From positions 496,001 through 560,000 of the forward strand of contig JAGMUV010000032.1 of the NCBI GenBank assembly GCA_020744425.1: 64,000 nucleotides of DNA. The letters are read 5' to 3'. Shown here in pieces: positions 21,501-31,253 of this stretch (the first letter of the stretch is position 1; each line of letters opens with the position of its first letter). The notes under the pieces were generated by a model. The model was not told where the DNA came from. It saw only the letters and a list, made by a program, of their open reading frames with translations, and searched no databases. The DNA comes from Dactylonectria macrodidyma. Taxonomy: Eukaryota > Ascomycota > Sordariomycetes > Hypocreales > Nectriaceae. Both the position numbers and the translations under genes were made by a program.

Positions 21501-23964
21501 CCGTATCGACTCGACAAATTGACAAAACCTGGTGGGTCCTGGCACCCCTGCTTCATGCAAGTTCTATTCCTCATATAGTTAGTATGTGATAGCGAACTCT
21601 CGAGGCTCTTCCCCGCAATATCAGACGAGGGTTTTGCAATGTTGAGGGATTTTCCCCCTTCCAACGCAAATCACCTGTTTTTCATCCGATGTGAAGCTAT
21701 CACGAGGCCGTTTTTTCGTCAAAATGACACTTGTGGAGCGGTCAGTCAATATTACGCCTCGGAAATTATGACCAAAGAAGAAGCCGCTGTCCCATCGCAA
21801 ATATACTCCTCCAAAGCCACTGCAACGCCGTGAGAATACGTACTCACCACGTAAGAAAGTCGAGGTCCTTATGTTCCTAGAGCATCATAGGATATATGAT
21901 CCGGATCACTACTTTTCTGTGAATGGTTATCGTCATCCACTGGCCAGAGAAGCCTCAATACAGTTCCTAATTCCTGAGCCTACAATATACCGTTGGAAAC
22001 GGGACAAGGAGGCCGTCCTTGACATCAAGAAACGAAGCTATTCCCCCCACTGGCCGGACCTCGAGGAGGAGCTTTTCCGGCGGTTTCTTGAGGCCCGGGA
22101 CAAGAAGCTTATCGTGACGACTGGATGGTTCAGGAGACAGGCCCAGATTATCTGGGAAGACAAATATCCTCAGTCGATGAAGGTATTCACATTCTCAAAT
22201 GGTTGGTGGCTAGGCTTTAAGCGGCGGCGAGGCATCGTCAAGCGTCGGATCACTAAGGAGTCGAGTCGTCGCCCTGAGGAATACAAGGCTATCACGAATA
22301 ACTTCCTCTGCTTTATCCGCCGGGTATCCAACACCACCAATACACTGCAATTGCGCCACAACCAGTCACCCAAAATGACTATAAATTATATCCTCGACTC
22401 GCCCGTCCGTCGCTTTGAGAAGAAATGGACTTTAAATGTCGATGAGACCCCGATTCCATTCGAATATCTCGATGGAAGTACGTGGGAATTACGTGGGGCA
22501 AAAACCGTGGCCGGCAAGACCGACCGTAGCGGGTGGAGCAAGAGACAGGCCACCCTTATTATGTATATCTTCGCTGACGGGTCTTTCCGACTAAAGCCCA
22601 AGATCATCTTCCACGGCACCGCCGGTCCAACAGGCAGGATTTTCGCTGATGAGGGCCATCTTTACGCACCAGACGTGACTGTCGCGTACAATGAGACAGC
22701 GTACAATAATGAGGACTTATTTTATGACTGGATTAAGGACGAATTGGCAGACGTACAGGCGAAAACACGGGACTTCCTTCTCGTGATGGACGTCGCCACA
22801 TTTCATAAGACTGACAAAGTCACAGACCAGCTACGGCAACAGAAGGTGACGAGGGCGCTTATCCCGCCGGGCTGTACGGGTCAGCTTCAACCGCTTGACG
22901 TGTCCGTCAACAGACCATTGAAGGACTTGCTACGAGAAGAAACCCTTATTTACATGATGAATAAGGAGGCCCAAGGGCAGACAGAGTGGTCCGTCAAAGA
23001 TAAGAGGATAATGACAACGTGGGTCGTCTCACGGGCTATCCAACGACTTGCCCAACGCCCTGAGATGATTGCCAAGTCATTTATAAGCTGCGGTATTAGT
23101 GTGAGGCCCGACGGGAGCCAGGACCACCTCATACATATCAAAGATATCGACGAGATCGATTTTACGGGTTGGGAGACTGCTGAGGAGATTATCGTCAAGG
23201 AGGAAGAAGTTGTGAATGCCCTCACGGACTTTGAGGAGTTTATGTTAGCCGGGGACGAAGACAACACCCCAGAAGACCTTTATATCGGTCTCATGCAACT
23301 AAAGAAGGAACAGCTGAAGACAATGGCCAAGGGGCTTGGGCTTTTGGTAGGTGGGAATAAGGATGATATTGTGAGACGGCTGATGAAGAGATATACCGAT
23401 GGGACTACTGCCGAGGCCCCGATTACAGTGGAGGAAGAGCCTGAATCATGTATTGTAGTTGTACCTTAGCTATTGACTTGTCCTTCGTCGTCTATATCGA
23501 CCTTGCAAAAACGCACCTTTCCCCGGCTCAAGACATCGTCAACAGGCTGACTACTTCGCACCCTAACCCAACCGTAGTGATAGCCTTCTTTTGCTAGGGA
23601 AATCCCCGTATTTTGACCGGGCGAGGAGGGCGGCCTGTACTCGAGGCTGTAGGTCTGTCCGATCTCGAAGGGTTCGGCGCGTTCAAAGTCGTGTGTGACG
23701 TCTATTTGGCCCTGGTTAGCTTCCGTTGGGAATGCCCTCACTTCTGCACATACAGACGATATTAATGAGGCCGCATACCGGCGATGGCCTCGATTGGGGC
23801 ATGCCGGCGGCCGTGACGCGAGGAATTTGCCAAAATCAAGGATGAGGGGGAGATGAGCTGACGTTGTGTTCTGATTCTCATACTAACTGTATGAGGAATA
23901 GAACTTGCGTTGTGCAGGGGTGTTAAGACCCACCAGGTTTTATCAATTTGTCGAGTCGATACGG
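21501..23964 (+). mobile_element. pogo-like transposon with SAP-domain transposase
   Basis: The inverted ends begin CCGTATCGACTCGACAAATT and stay similar for about 90 bp (21501-21590 against 23964-23870). TA flanks both ends (21499-21500, 23965-23966). It carries one long gene. Confidence 0.82.
21871..23469 (+). CDS. pogo/CENP-B-like DDE transposase with C-terminal SAP-like domain
   Basis: 532 residues from the first usable Met. The frame is open further upstream (KKKPL...RRENTYSPRKKVEV), which is the real basic N terminus of the family. The likely original ATG at 21768 is now out of frame with it by a small indel, so the start may be damaged. Seen in order: helix-turn-helix (EASIQFLIPEPTIYRWKR), a CENP-B type second DNA-binding part (TTGWFRRQAQIIW), DDE catalytic core (LNVDETPIPFEY; LLVMDVATFHKT; TGQLQPLDVSVN), and SFISCGISVRPDGSQDH, typical of this group. 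The last 80 residues hold LMQLKKEQLKTMAKGLGL...KDDIVRRLMK, a SAP-like DNA-binding motif. A function in cut-and-paste transposition follows from the family. Confidence 0.85.
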   Translation: MFLEHHRIYDPDHYFSVNGYRHPLAREASIQFLIPEPTIYRWKRDKEAVLDIKKRSYSPHWPDLEEELFRRFLEARDKKLIVTTGWFRRQAQIIWEDKYPQSMKVFTFSNGWWLGFKRRRGIVKRRITKESSRRPEEYKAITNNFLCFIRRVSNTTNTLQLRHNQSPKMTINYILDSPVRRFEKKWTLNVDETPIPFEYLDGSTWELRGAKTVAGKTDRSGWSKRQATLIMYIFADGSFRLKPKIIFHGTAGPTGRIFADEGHLYAPDVTVAYNETAYNNEDLFYDWIKDELADVQAKTRDFLLVMDVATFHKTDKVTDQLRQQKVTRALIPPGCTGQLQPLDVSVNRPLKDLLREETLIYMMNKEAQGQTEWSVKDKRIMTTWVVSRAIQRLAQRPEMIAKSFISCGISVRPDGSQDHLIHIKDIDEIDFTGWETAEEIIVKEEEVVNALTDFEEFMLAGDEDNTPEDLYIGLMQLKKEQLKTMAKGLGLLVGGNKDDIVRRLMKRYTDGTTAEAPITVEEEPESCIVVVP

Positions 23965-23966
23965 TA

Positions 23967-24182
23967 CCGTAGAAACTCGAGAAATTCAACCTCTTGGCAA
24001 AGTGGATACTCCCAGATTCTGCATCATCCAGTGGCTGCTCTGGAAATAAGGAGGATTTTAAAATAGAAACTGCAGCTGTAACTGGATAGAATTGGGACTG
24101 AGTGGGACTCTGCGGGTCTAATCGTGCATAAGCGAGGAAAAAGTGGAAATGCCAAGAGGTTGAATTTCTTGAGTTTCTACGG
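23967..24182. mobile_element. 216-bp MITE with 34-bp terminal inverted repeats
   Basis: The repeat CCGTAGAAACTCGAGAAATT... (23967-24000) returns inverted at 24149-24182 with one mismatch noted. TA flanks both sides, the left one shared with the neighbouring pogo-like element. The repeat resembles that element's end (CCGTA...ACTCGA.AAATT), so a related transposase probably moved it. Confidence 0.78.
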
Positions 24183-26879
24183 TAGAACTATCAAGCGATC
24201 GGCAAGCCCCGATCGTGGAGAACAGAACGCCGCAGGCAATCTCGGAGGCAAACAGAAAACGTCCGCTCAGCGGCTAAGTGATAAGGACGTTTGGGGGTCG
24301 GCGGCGAATTGATATAAGAACCTTAAGATCATCACTGCACATCTTGACCGGTTGAGCACACGACGCACCTCAATAGAAATTTTTAAGACATGGAGACTGC
24401 TGCAACGTAAGCAACATCTGCTCTTCTTGGCCAACTCGCGGTGGCTTAAATTAGGGGTCTCGACGCGGCTATCTCAATGTGGCTATCATAGTGTGGCTAT
24501 CTTGGTGGTGCTATCTCAGGGGTCATGCTCTCAAGGCTGTTGATTGGTTCGCGTGACATGCCCAATCCATCGAGCGTCCATTAAACAATGCCCAAGAAAA
24601 CTGGTGAGCTGCTGTGTGGCGGCACGACATGGACGCGCACTCTTGCTGTTGCGCTGAGTAGTGTAAAACCTAATGCCTAATGCGAACTTCCCACTAGACT
24701 TCCTGCCTTAGAGCTTGTTACTTTTGGTGGAAAACCTAGCTCTTTAAGAATATTCTCCATCCTCTTCTTCGACTCATCGACTGATAGAGACTTCCGGAAG
24801 CCAGGTGGGGCTCGTTGGTGCGGAGGATCCTCCCTGAACCAGCGGGCGGAAAAACTATGATCGACCGGTACGGAAATGGCTCGTCCGGAACTAGAAGGAT
24901 GAAGACAAGGGTCAGCAGGATGCGAGATATTGATAGACAGACTGGAGGAACTTTGAAAGGAGACGTAAAAGGACTAAAAGGGGGCTGTTCACTTAAACTG
25001 CGTTTTTTGGCCTGATGATGGAGACATAGTAGAGGTTGAGATACCCCAAATCTGCTCTTATTAATGGATAGGGCAGGGCTGGAGCGAGGAGGTATGACTA
25101 TGAAAAAGGTGATGGGCATATTTGGGAGACCAAGGGATTACAGGAGGAGCACGACCCAACTTATACCTACAGTTTCGGTCACGGACACGAAGACGGGGAC
25201 GTTTTTTAAGTGTTGAAGGTTATGTTTGGCTTCCGCGGTGAGGATTCTAAAGCTGAGCGAGCTCAATGTGCAGACCGTCTTGGACCTTCCGAGTTGGATC
25301 TGCTGAAGGATGCTGTTGAAACCACTTGCGTACCCAAATTCAGGCACCGCTCGGTCGTAGCTAGTCAGTAGCCGCATCGGACACTCACACCAACTGCGGT
25401 CCACGCGGACGGTGTGCGGGCAATGTGTGCTCTGTACATTTCACATTTGCTGACTTGTCTAGCCGTCCAAATTCACTTTAGAAGAACGCTGAATTGGGAT
25501 CCTGTAGTGAGCCCTGAGTCAGGCTGCTGCATGATTTCTGAGTGGGATACCCCTGCTACGTACAGTACTTGGTCTGCGCTTAACCAGGCGGCGCAGGCGC
25601 CCATTTATCAGCCGCCCGCCCCATAGGGTTGGGTTCTTTGGTGTCCATCGCCATACTCGCTCCCAGACACGCACCCTTGCCCAGCGGTCCTGCTCGCAAG
25701 CATGGGCATGTTGGTGGTGTCGATCGGAATAAAGTCGATTCACCTTCAACACGACGACGTGGCTCCCCAGCAGCAGCAGGGATTGGTCCAAAGGAGCAGC
25801 CGCAGGGCGGTGTACCGCGCCGTCCTCGCTCTGGCCCAAAGCGGCTTGCCTCGCCATCTCTCGGATAGGACCATATAAGCGAGTCAGTGGTGGGCCACAG
25901 ACATCCGAGAGGATATTTAGGTCAGGCCCATCCGTAGAGCTTGGTCGTCTTCTACTGATACGCAGTCCTTCTCTGGTTCGGCTGATTGGTAGCCAGGACG
26001 AGTCCAGGGCCCAGCGACCCGCCACTCGTCCACTAATCCGGGACAGGTCGTGTCACACACTCCAGCCGCCCACGGAGTAGTGAGCGACCCAACACGTCCA
26101 CGACGCGCTATGCCCCACATAGCGCTAGGAGACCGCTGACCGTGGACATCGACGGGAGCGAGCGCCTCCATAGAACAGATTCTTGTGCTCATTTTCATAT
26201 CAACCAAATGTATTGGACAAGAATGAATGATGCACAACACCCATGAGATCTCGTGGTGTCGCTCATGTGTGGTGCGAATTCGTGCGTCGTCCCCGACCTT
26301 TTTTTTCCTCGCTGACGATGTTGGTCAAGGCATCTTCTGTCGGGACGGCCAAAATAACAATTGCTCGAGCCTCGCTATTTGGAATAGGGGTCATTGTGGC
26401 TAGACTTGGCGCCCTAACCAGAGGGCCGTCAGATTTTTTTGTTGCAGCAGCATGAAGATTGAAATGTGCTTCTATCTCCCTGTGAATAAATCGCTTGTCA
26501 ATCAATGAATTAGAAGATCAATAGGGCAGGCGGATGAATTCATATTACTGCCTTATAAAAAGGGGGTGGAAATTTCAATGAAGTTTACTCTTACAAAGCC
26601 CCCACAGTTTTCCCCCCTGATCTTGAGAGCTCACTACTCGTGGGAGCAAAAAAAAAACTTTCCAGCTCGGGTCACTCCAAGGCCAATGGACAACCAAAAA
26701 TTGCTCGAGGGTGTCGGCGTGTACAAATCGGGGCAGAAAACTGGCAGTTCCGGTAGGAGACCAGGCGTTGTGAGGAAACAGTGATAAAACTGCGCCGACA
26801 CCATACGCGACCAGGGGCGAAAGAAAGTCACTGACTTTGAGAAGAAGGGACTGAAACCATCCCCGCAGCATTTCGAGAC
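24183..26879. other. 2.7-kb stretch without a recognised gene
   Basis: Several ORFs of 60-170 codons occur on both strands (longest on the minus strand at 25519-26025). None shows a domain, a convincing splice pattern or a plausible start context. A short degenerate GTGGCTATC repeat lies at about 24465-24520. Confidence 0.4.
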
Positions 26880-28451
26880 TTATTTGGTAACACCAAGGCA
26901 GGCGAAGCAGTGCTTGAAGGCCTGAGCCTCGATGGCAAGAAGGCCGCCGTGGTCGAGCAGGGCAGCTGGGTGCCACAAGTTGGGGTCGACACGCTCGAGG
27001 AGTCCAGGGTAGCTGGTCAATCCAATGGGCTCCGTAACACCCCATGGGTTGCGCAGCACAATGTACTGGTTGTCGCCAAGGACGGTGTAACCGAGAATAG
27101 AGTAGGCATGGTTGGCAACAATGTTGCTGCCACGGAAGTTGCCGCCGGTGGCGTAGGTCCAGGCCGTCATCGGGTTGATGGTCTTGAAGTTCATGCAATT
27201 GGCTCGCACCAGGCCCAACATGTCGTTGGCAGAGTGGTTCTCGGTCACGTAGTACTGAGGCTCTCGGCCGTTGATCTGGGCCATGGCCTTGACAGGATCA
27301 CCAGAGTACAGCTGGGTGATGTCCGGGTGCTCCGATGAGCTGCCAGTAACCCACTTAGCAAAGGCCTTCTCGTACAGCGATGGCCAGATGTCAGCACAGT
27401 CGCTGGCGCTGCAGTACATCGGCATGTTGTTGGAGTTGTTGATGGGGATCTCGTAGTCGACCTCAACAGTCTCGGTGCGGGCATTGCTGTTACCGCCCTT
27501 GTCGTGGAACTTGATAGAGAGGCGCTTCTTCTCCTCCTTGGTCTGGTGGACGCGGGTAGCGCGGTTGATAACCGATGGGTCGGACCAGAAGACTGAGAAC
27601 AGAGCGGCAATCAGCCAGCTGTTTCCAAGGCAGCCCTGTGTCGGGTCATCGAAGTTGTGCAGCGTCTTCTTCCTTTCACCAATCTCGAACATGGTGAGGT
27701 TGCCGATAAGGCGCTCGTTGACCCGCTGGAAGAAGTAGTCATACATGTCGCGCCACGAGCCGTTGGGCGGCGACCACTGGCCCTTCTGCATCCTGAAGGG
27801 GGTGACAAGCTCGTTGACACACATGGAAACCTCGCTGTTGGAGAGCTTTCGGCCAAGGGACGGGGCCTGAAGAACCACATGTAACTTGCCATTCTGCATG
27901 CGAGCAGCTTTGACGGGTGTCTTCTCGAGGTCCTTGAGTCCGACCTTCTCAAGATCTTCGACCTTGCGTATCTCTGAGAGATCAGGAGTCATGATGTCCT
28001 GTTCATTAAGGATCTTCATTTCCTTCTCGGACAGCTTCACGGCCTTTCTCTCCTTCTCGTTGAGCTTCAGGCCAGCGAACAGGACAGAGCCGTGCTTCAT
28101 GTCAAAGAGCTCATCATAGTCTGTCTGCAAGACATTGGAGAGAATCCTCTCCGAGCCCATGTTCTGCCTGTCAATGTTGCGGCCGATGAGAGCCTCGACA
28201 AGGGCGTAGGGGTTGATGGCGCCGACTTGAATATCCTTGGGTGGCGAGTCAGGGCGCAAGTTCCCTGCTCCCCCCCCGGAGGACATCTCCGAGTCAAGTT
28301 TCATGTCGAAGTCATCGTAGCCCATGTTGAGGCTGTCCGAGGCTGGTTTTTCGATTCTCTGGCCGAGGAGGGCTTCAACAAGCGCGTATGGGTCGATGTT
28401 GAGCACTTTGGTGCCCCTGGATTCGGAAGAGGGGCTTCGGATGTCACCCAT
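26880..28451 (-). CDS. calpain-family (C2) protein with Ser at the catalytic Cys position
   Basis: Calpains are papain-like cysteine proteases. This 523-residue single-exon protein has the catalytic-domain landmarks TQGCLGNSWLIAAL (272-285), NHAYSILGY (His448) and LRNPWG (Asn468). The family consensus around the nucleophile is QGxLGDCW, so Cys is replaced by Ser278 (codon AGC at 27618-27620), although a Cys lies four residues earlier (Cys274). Thiol-protease activity is therefore doubtful; a pseudoprotease or binding role is an inference. The N-terminal part carries two copies of a short motif, IDPYALVEALLGQRIE (19-34) and INPYALVEALIGRNID (79-94), and a Lys/Glu-rich region (130-175). A TATA-like TATATATA lies about 135 bp upstream. 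Confidence 0.85.
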   Translation of the reverse strand: MGDIRSPSSESRGTKVLNIDPYALVEALLGQRIEKPASDSLNMGYDDFDMKLDSEMSSGGGAGNLRPDSPPKDIQVGAINPYALVEALIGRNIDRQNMGSERILSNVLQTDYDELFDMKHGSVLFAGLKLNEKERKAVKLSEKEMKILNEQDIMTPDLSEIRKVEDLEKVGLKDLEKTPVKAARMQNGKLHVVLQAPSLGRKLSNSEVSMCVNELVTPFRMQKGQWSPPNGSWRDMYDYFFQRVNERLIGNLTMFEIGERKKTLHNFDDPTQGCLGNSWLIAALFSVFWSDPSVINRATRVHQTKEEKKRLSIKFHDKGGNSNARTETVEVDYEIPINNSNNMPMYCSASDCADIWPSLYEKAFAKWVTGSSSEHPDITQLYSGDPVKAMAQINGREPQYYVTENHSANDMLGLVRANCMNFKTINPMTAWTYATGGNFRGSNIVANHAYSILGYTVLGDNQYIVLRNPWGVTEPIGLTSYPGLLERVDPNLWHPAALLDHGGLLAIEAQAFKHCFACLGVTK

Positions 28452-28583
28452 GTTGAACAGTTTTGGAAGAGTTCCGAAAAGTTGCTAGAGCGATGAATTG
28501 AGCTTGAAAAGTTTGTAGGTTTGTAAGTGGATGATGGATTGAGTTCTGTTGTAGAAAGCAGAGTGAGAAGGGGTTCAGGCGGG

Positions 28584-28593
28584 TTATATATAC
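28584..28593 (-). promoter_or_regulatory. TATA-like box of the calpain-like gene
   Basis: The sequence TATATATA in an otherwise GC-balanced leader lies about 135 bp before the ATG at 28451. Confidence 0.45.
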
Positions 28594-29911
28594 TGCTTTG
28601 GCGACTCGTATTACCCATTTGTTTTTATATTGAACGTCGTGAATGCGGAGAACGTCGGCATGAACGCAACCTCGCATGGCTCCAATATCACATGATGGTC
28701 GGCAGTTGTATTTCGTGGCTGGGAACCTGCACTGGAATTGAGGTCGAGCCTCTTCGGTGACAGAAAATCATGCTCGGTTTGGTTGGGGAGTGAATCGGGC
28801 CAAGGACTTATCATTGTACTACACCAACAATGGCATGGCTGAGACATGTTGCAACATCTGAAGTTCTAATGACCAATACCACCGTTCAATACTCGATGTA
28901 TCTAGTCCAAGGAGTACATAGATGATACCCTGAACTCTTATGGCAGACATGTGATGAAACTCAGGCAGGAGGAGTCTAACTATCTCCGTGATCCGTTGCA
29001 ACTGTTGCCACCCCGAGTGTTGCCCGCAATGCATCTACCTCAGCCTCCCTCGCTAAATGATGACCACATAACGCGTAATTTTCCCCGGCAGATACGAAGA
29101 CATGTGCAGTTTATCAATATCAGTTCGTCATCTGTGTGAAAATGCTGCAGCATGTCGTTGGGAAACTGTAACCTCGGATGAAGTTGGAATCACTAGCCGG
29201 GTATGCTGCAGGGATATCCAGAGGCCTATTAGGAGTGGAAAGTCAATTGTGTAACATGAGGAGGGTGAGTGGAGATGTATCAAGAAAAAAGGACAACGAA
29301 ACCTGTGTAGGATACGCGTGGGTCGATTCTGATCTCGAACCACGTAGCTGTTGTTAAACTTGGGCTGGCTACATTGGCCAATGAAGACGAACATATCCTT
29401 TCAGCGCTCGGCTGTGGATGTAGATCCTATTGGGCATTGGCTGCGGCTGAGGGTAACAACGGAGGCGGGGCAGCTGAACTCTAAGGAGGCTCTCAGCGTG
29501 ATGTTGATGACCGATCTTTGCGGGGTAAATACGACCCAAGGGAAGCAATGCAGCGTAGCATCAGAGCTTAGATGGTCAAAGTCTGATGAATAACGTCGTC
29601 ACAATATCATAACGAGGCGTCCTTTCATTGAAACGTCGATGTGCAGCTGCAGACCTCGCTTTCTTGCTCTCAAATTGACTTTCCCCCCACGCGGGATATT
29701 CCACAGTGAGCTGCCTGGGGTTGTATTTCAGTCTCAATCACATGGCAAATATCGCCCAATATGACGGAGTTAACCGGCAGATGTATGTCGCTAAGCCGTG
29801 TGGGTTTCTAGGGCAACTCACAATGAGCCCTAGAATCGCAGCGTGAAGTTTGCAGCAGAAGAATTCGGCAATCCTGGCAGGCAATCCCTTTCTAGAGCGA
29901 GGTGTATAATC
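28594..29911. other. intergenic, no gene recognised
   Basis: Small ORFs only, none over 90 codons with recognisable content. I see no inverted or direct terminal repeats. Confidence 0.4.
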
Positions 29912-30355
29912 TCAATGGCTAGCCCTCAGCCCACCATCGCTCGACGCGCCGTTCCCTCGCCCTGAAAATGCTGCGGAAGCCTCCTGACAGCCAAGGGATA
30001 AGCTCTCACCTTTAATCACACTCCACCAACACCCCATCCCGACCGGCAGCCAGGCAAACCTAATAAACCGACGAAAAAGGTTCCCAGGCCGAAACCTGAC
30101 GCCGTGGACACGTTGTACGTGGTTCCGGAAATGGTCCAGTTCCTCCAGCTTCAGCCCCTGCTCCTTGCATTTCAGGTGCTCACAACTGATCTGGCTGTTG
30201 CGCGCCTTCTCACCCATCGCCCCAAGATGCTTGCGGTCGAAGTGGTCATTCATCACGGCGGGCCTGCAGTATGGGAACGTCCTCTCCCCAAATGACATGT
30301 CCCTCAATGCAGCCTTTCTTTTGGTGATTAAACTAAGCTCGTATTCTGATGGGGA
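29912..30355 (-). pseudogene. C2H2-like zinc-finger tail, possibly of a FluG-domain (DUF3435) protein
   Basis: The open frame (TGA at 30356 to the stop at 29912) has no convincing start and looks like the C-terminal end of a larger protein. It contains FPYCRPAVMNDHFDRKHL, then ISCEHLKCKEQ...DHFRNHVQRVHG, a CX4C...HX5H finger. Paired fingers of this style end many fungal FluG-domain (DUF3435) proteins, which are often multicopy and decayed. The rest of such a protein is not upstream. It could also be one exon of an unannotated gene. Confidence 0.45.
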
Positions 30356-30715
30356 TCACCCCTCGTCCTGACGCCTCGCGCACCCTGAGAACGGAACTCA
30401 ACTAACCTCTCTGGACCACCCGGATCGGTCACCACCTCTTTGAATCAGCGCAAGGTACCCGAGTGCAGCGGCTTCAGTGGGCAGCCCCACTGCAGAACAG
30501 CACCCAAAGCAGCCGGCAGCACCAAGTAGCAGCGCATCCGCTGCCGCTACGGGGGCGCACGTAGAAGCAGACGCAGCGCAGACGCAGAGCCCCTCCCACC
30601 CTCCTGCCCTCCAACCGAAAGCCCGCCTTGCCCAAGCGTGGGGGACCTTTCCATCTCCAGCGTCTGGGTCAGCCTCTCACTCACCACTCTCCCTCTATCT
30701 CGCTCCCTCCACATC

Positions 30716-30907
30716 ATGCCCTCAACCACCATAGTGACTCCCATCGCCATCTCGAGTCCCCTAGACGCCATGAACCCAACAATGACAGAGCACGATTTCC
30801 GCTTCCCGCGAAGGCCCGACGCATGGCTGGCCGGCAACACCAACGGCCACATGCATTCGGTCCAGCGCACCGCCCACGTCGGCGCACCCAGTGCCCGCGA
30901 TATCTAG
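30716..30907 (+). CDS. small hypothetical protein (63 residues)
   Basis: The ATG follows a CT-rich leader (CTCTCCCTCTATCTCGCTCC), common before fungal starts. The product begins MPSTTIVTPIAISSPLD and continues MTEHDFRFPRRPDAW; it is Pro/Ser/Thr-rich without a signal peptide. I do not recognise a function. It may be the first exon of a longer gene. An alternative overlapping frame (30628-30948) is less convincing. Confidence 0.4.
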   Translation: MPSTTIVTPIAISSPLDAMNPTMTEHDFRFPRRPDAWLAGNTNGHMHSVQRTAHVGAPSARDI

Positions 30908-31253
30908 TGGATATCGCAGGGGCTTTTGAGTGCGTGATCGGCGGATGACCCCGCAGATGACAGCCCAGCCCGTAATATCCCGGATTTCCTGGTGATATCA
31001 GCCACGCGACGCCGGTGCTCGACGGCTGCGCGTCGCGGCACGATAAAAGTTGTACCTACGTGAAGACCTGCTTCTGGCAATTAATTTGATCGATCTTGCG
31101 TATCGGTAGCCTGCGTGGCTGTGAAGTTGTGTCCGGAAACGTGAATTGGGTCGGATTTTTGGGGCCGTCTCCAGCGTATCGTTCAGCGCATTGCCGCCAC
31201 ATCTCCACTAAAACTCCACTAATGCAGTCGACTATTTCCAATTCTTCTAGTTA

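Noticed and set aside
25519..26025. 168-codon minus-strand ORF in the gene-poor stretch
   Set aside because: Arg/Pro-rich random-looking composition, no domain, and overlapping ORFs of similar length on both strands.
26910..27338. Plus-strand 142-codon ORF antisense to the calpain-like gene
   Set aside because: The minus-strand frame carries clear calpain motifs; the opposite frame has none.
29976..30002. GCCTCCTGACAG..AAGGGATAAG shared with 51124-51147
   Set aside because: Only about 25 bp with a gap, no shared flanks and no terminal repeat; too little to call an element.
30477..30948. Two further overlapping ORFs around the small protein at 30716
   Set aside because: Ser/Ala/Pro-rich and without a start context; only the 30716 ATG has a fungal-type leader.
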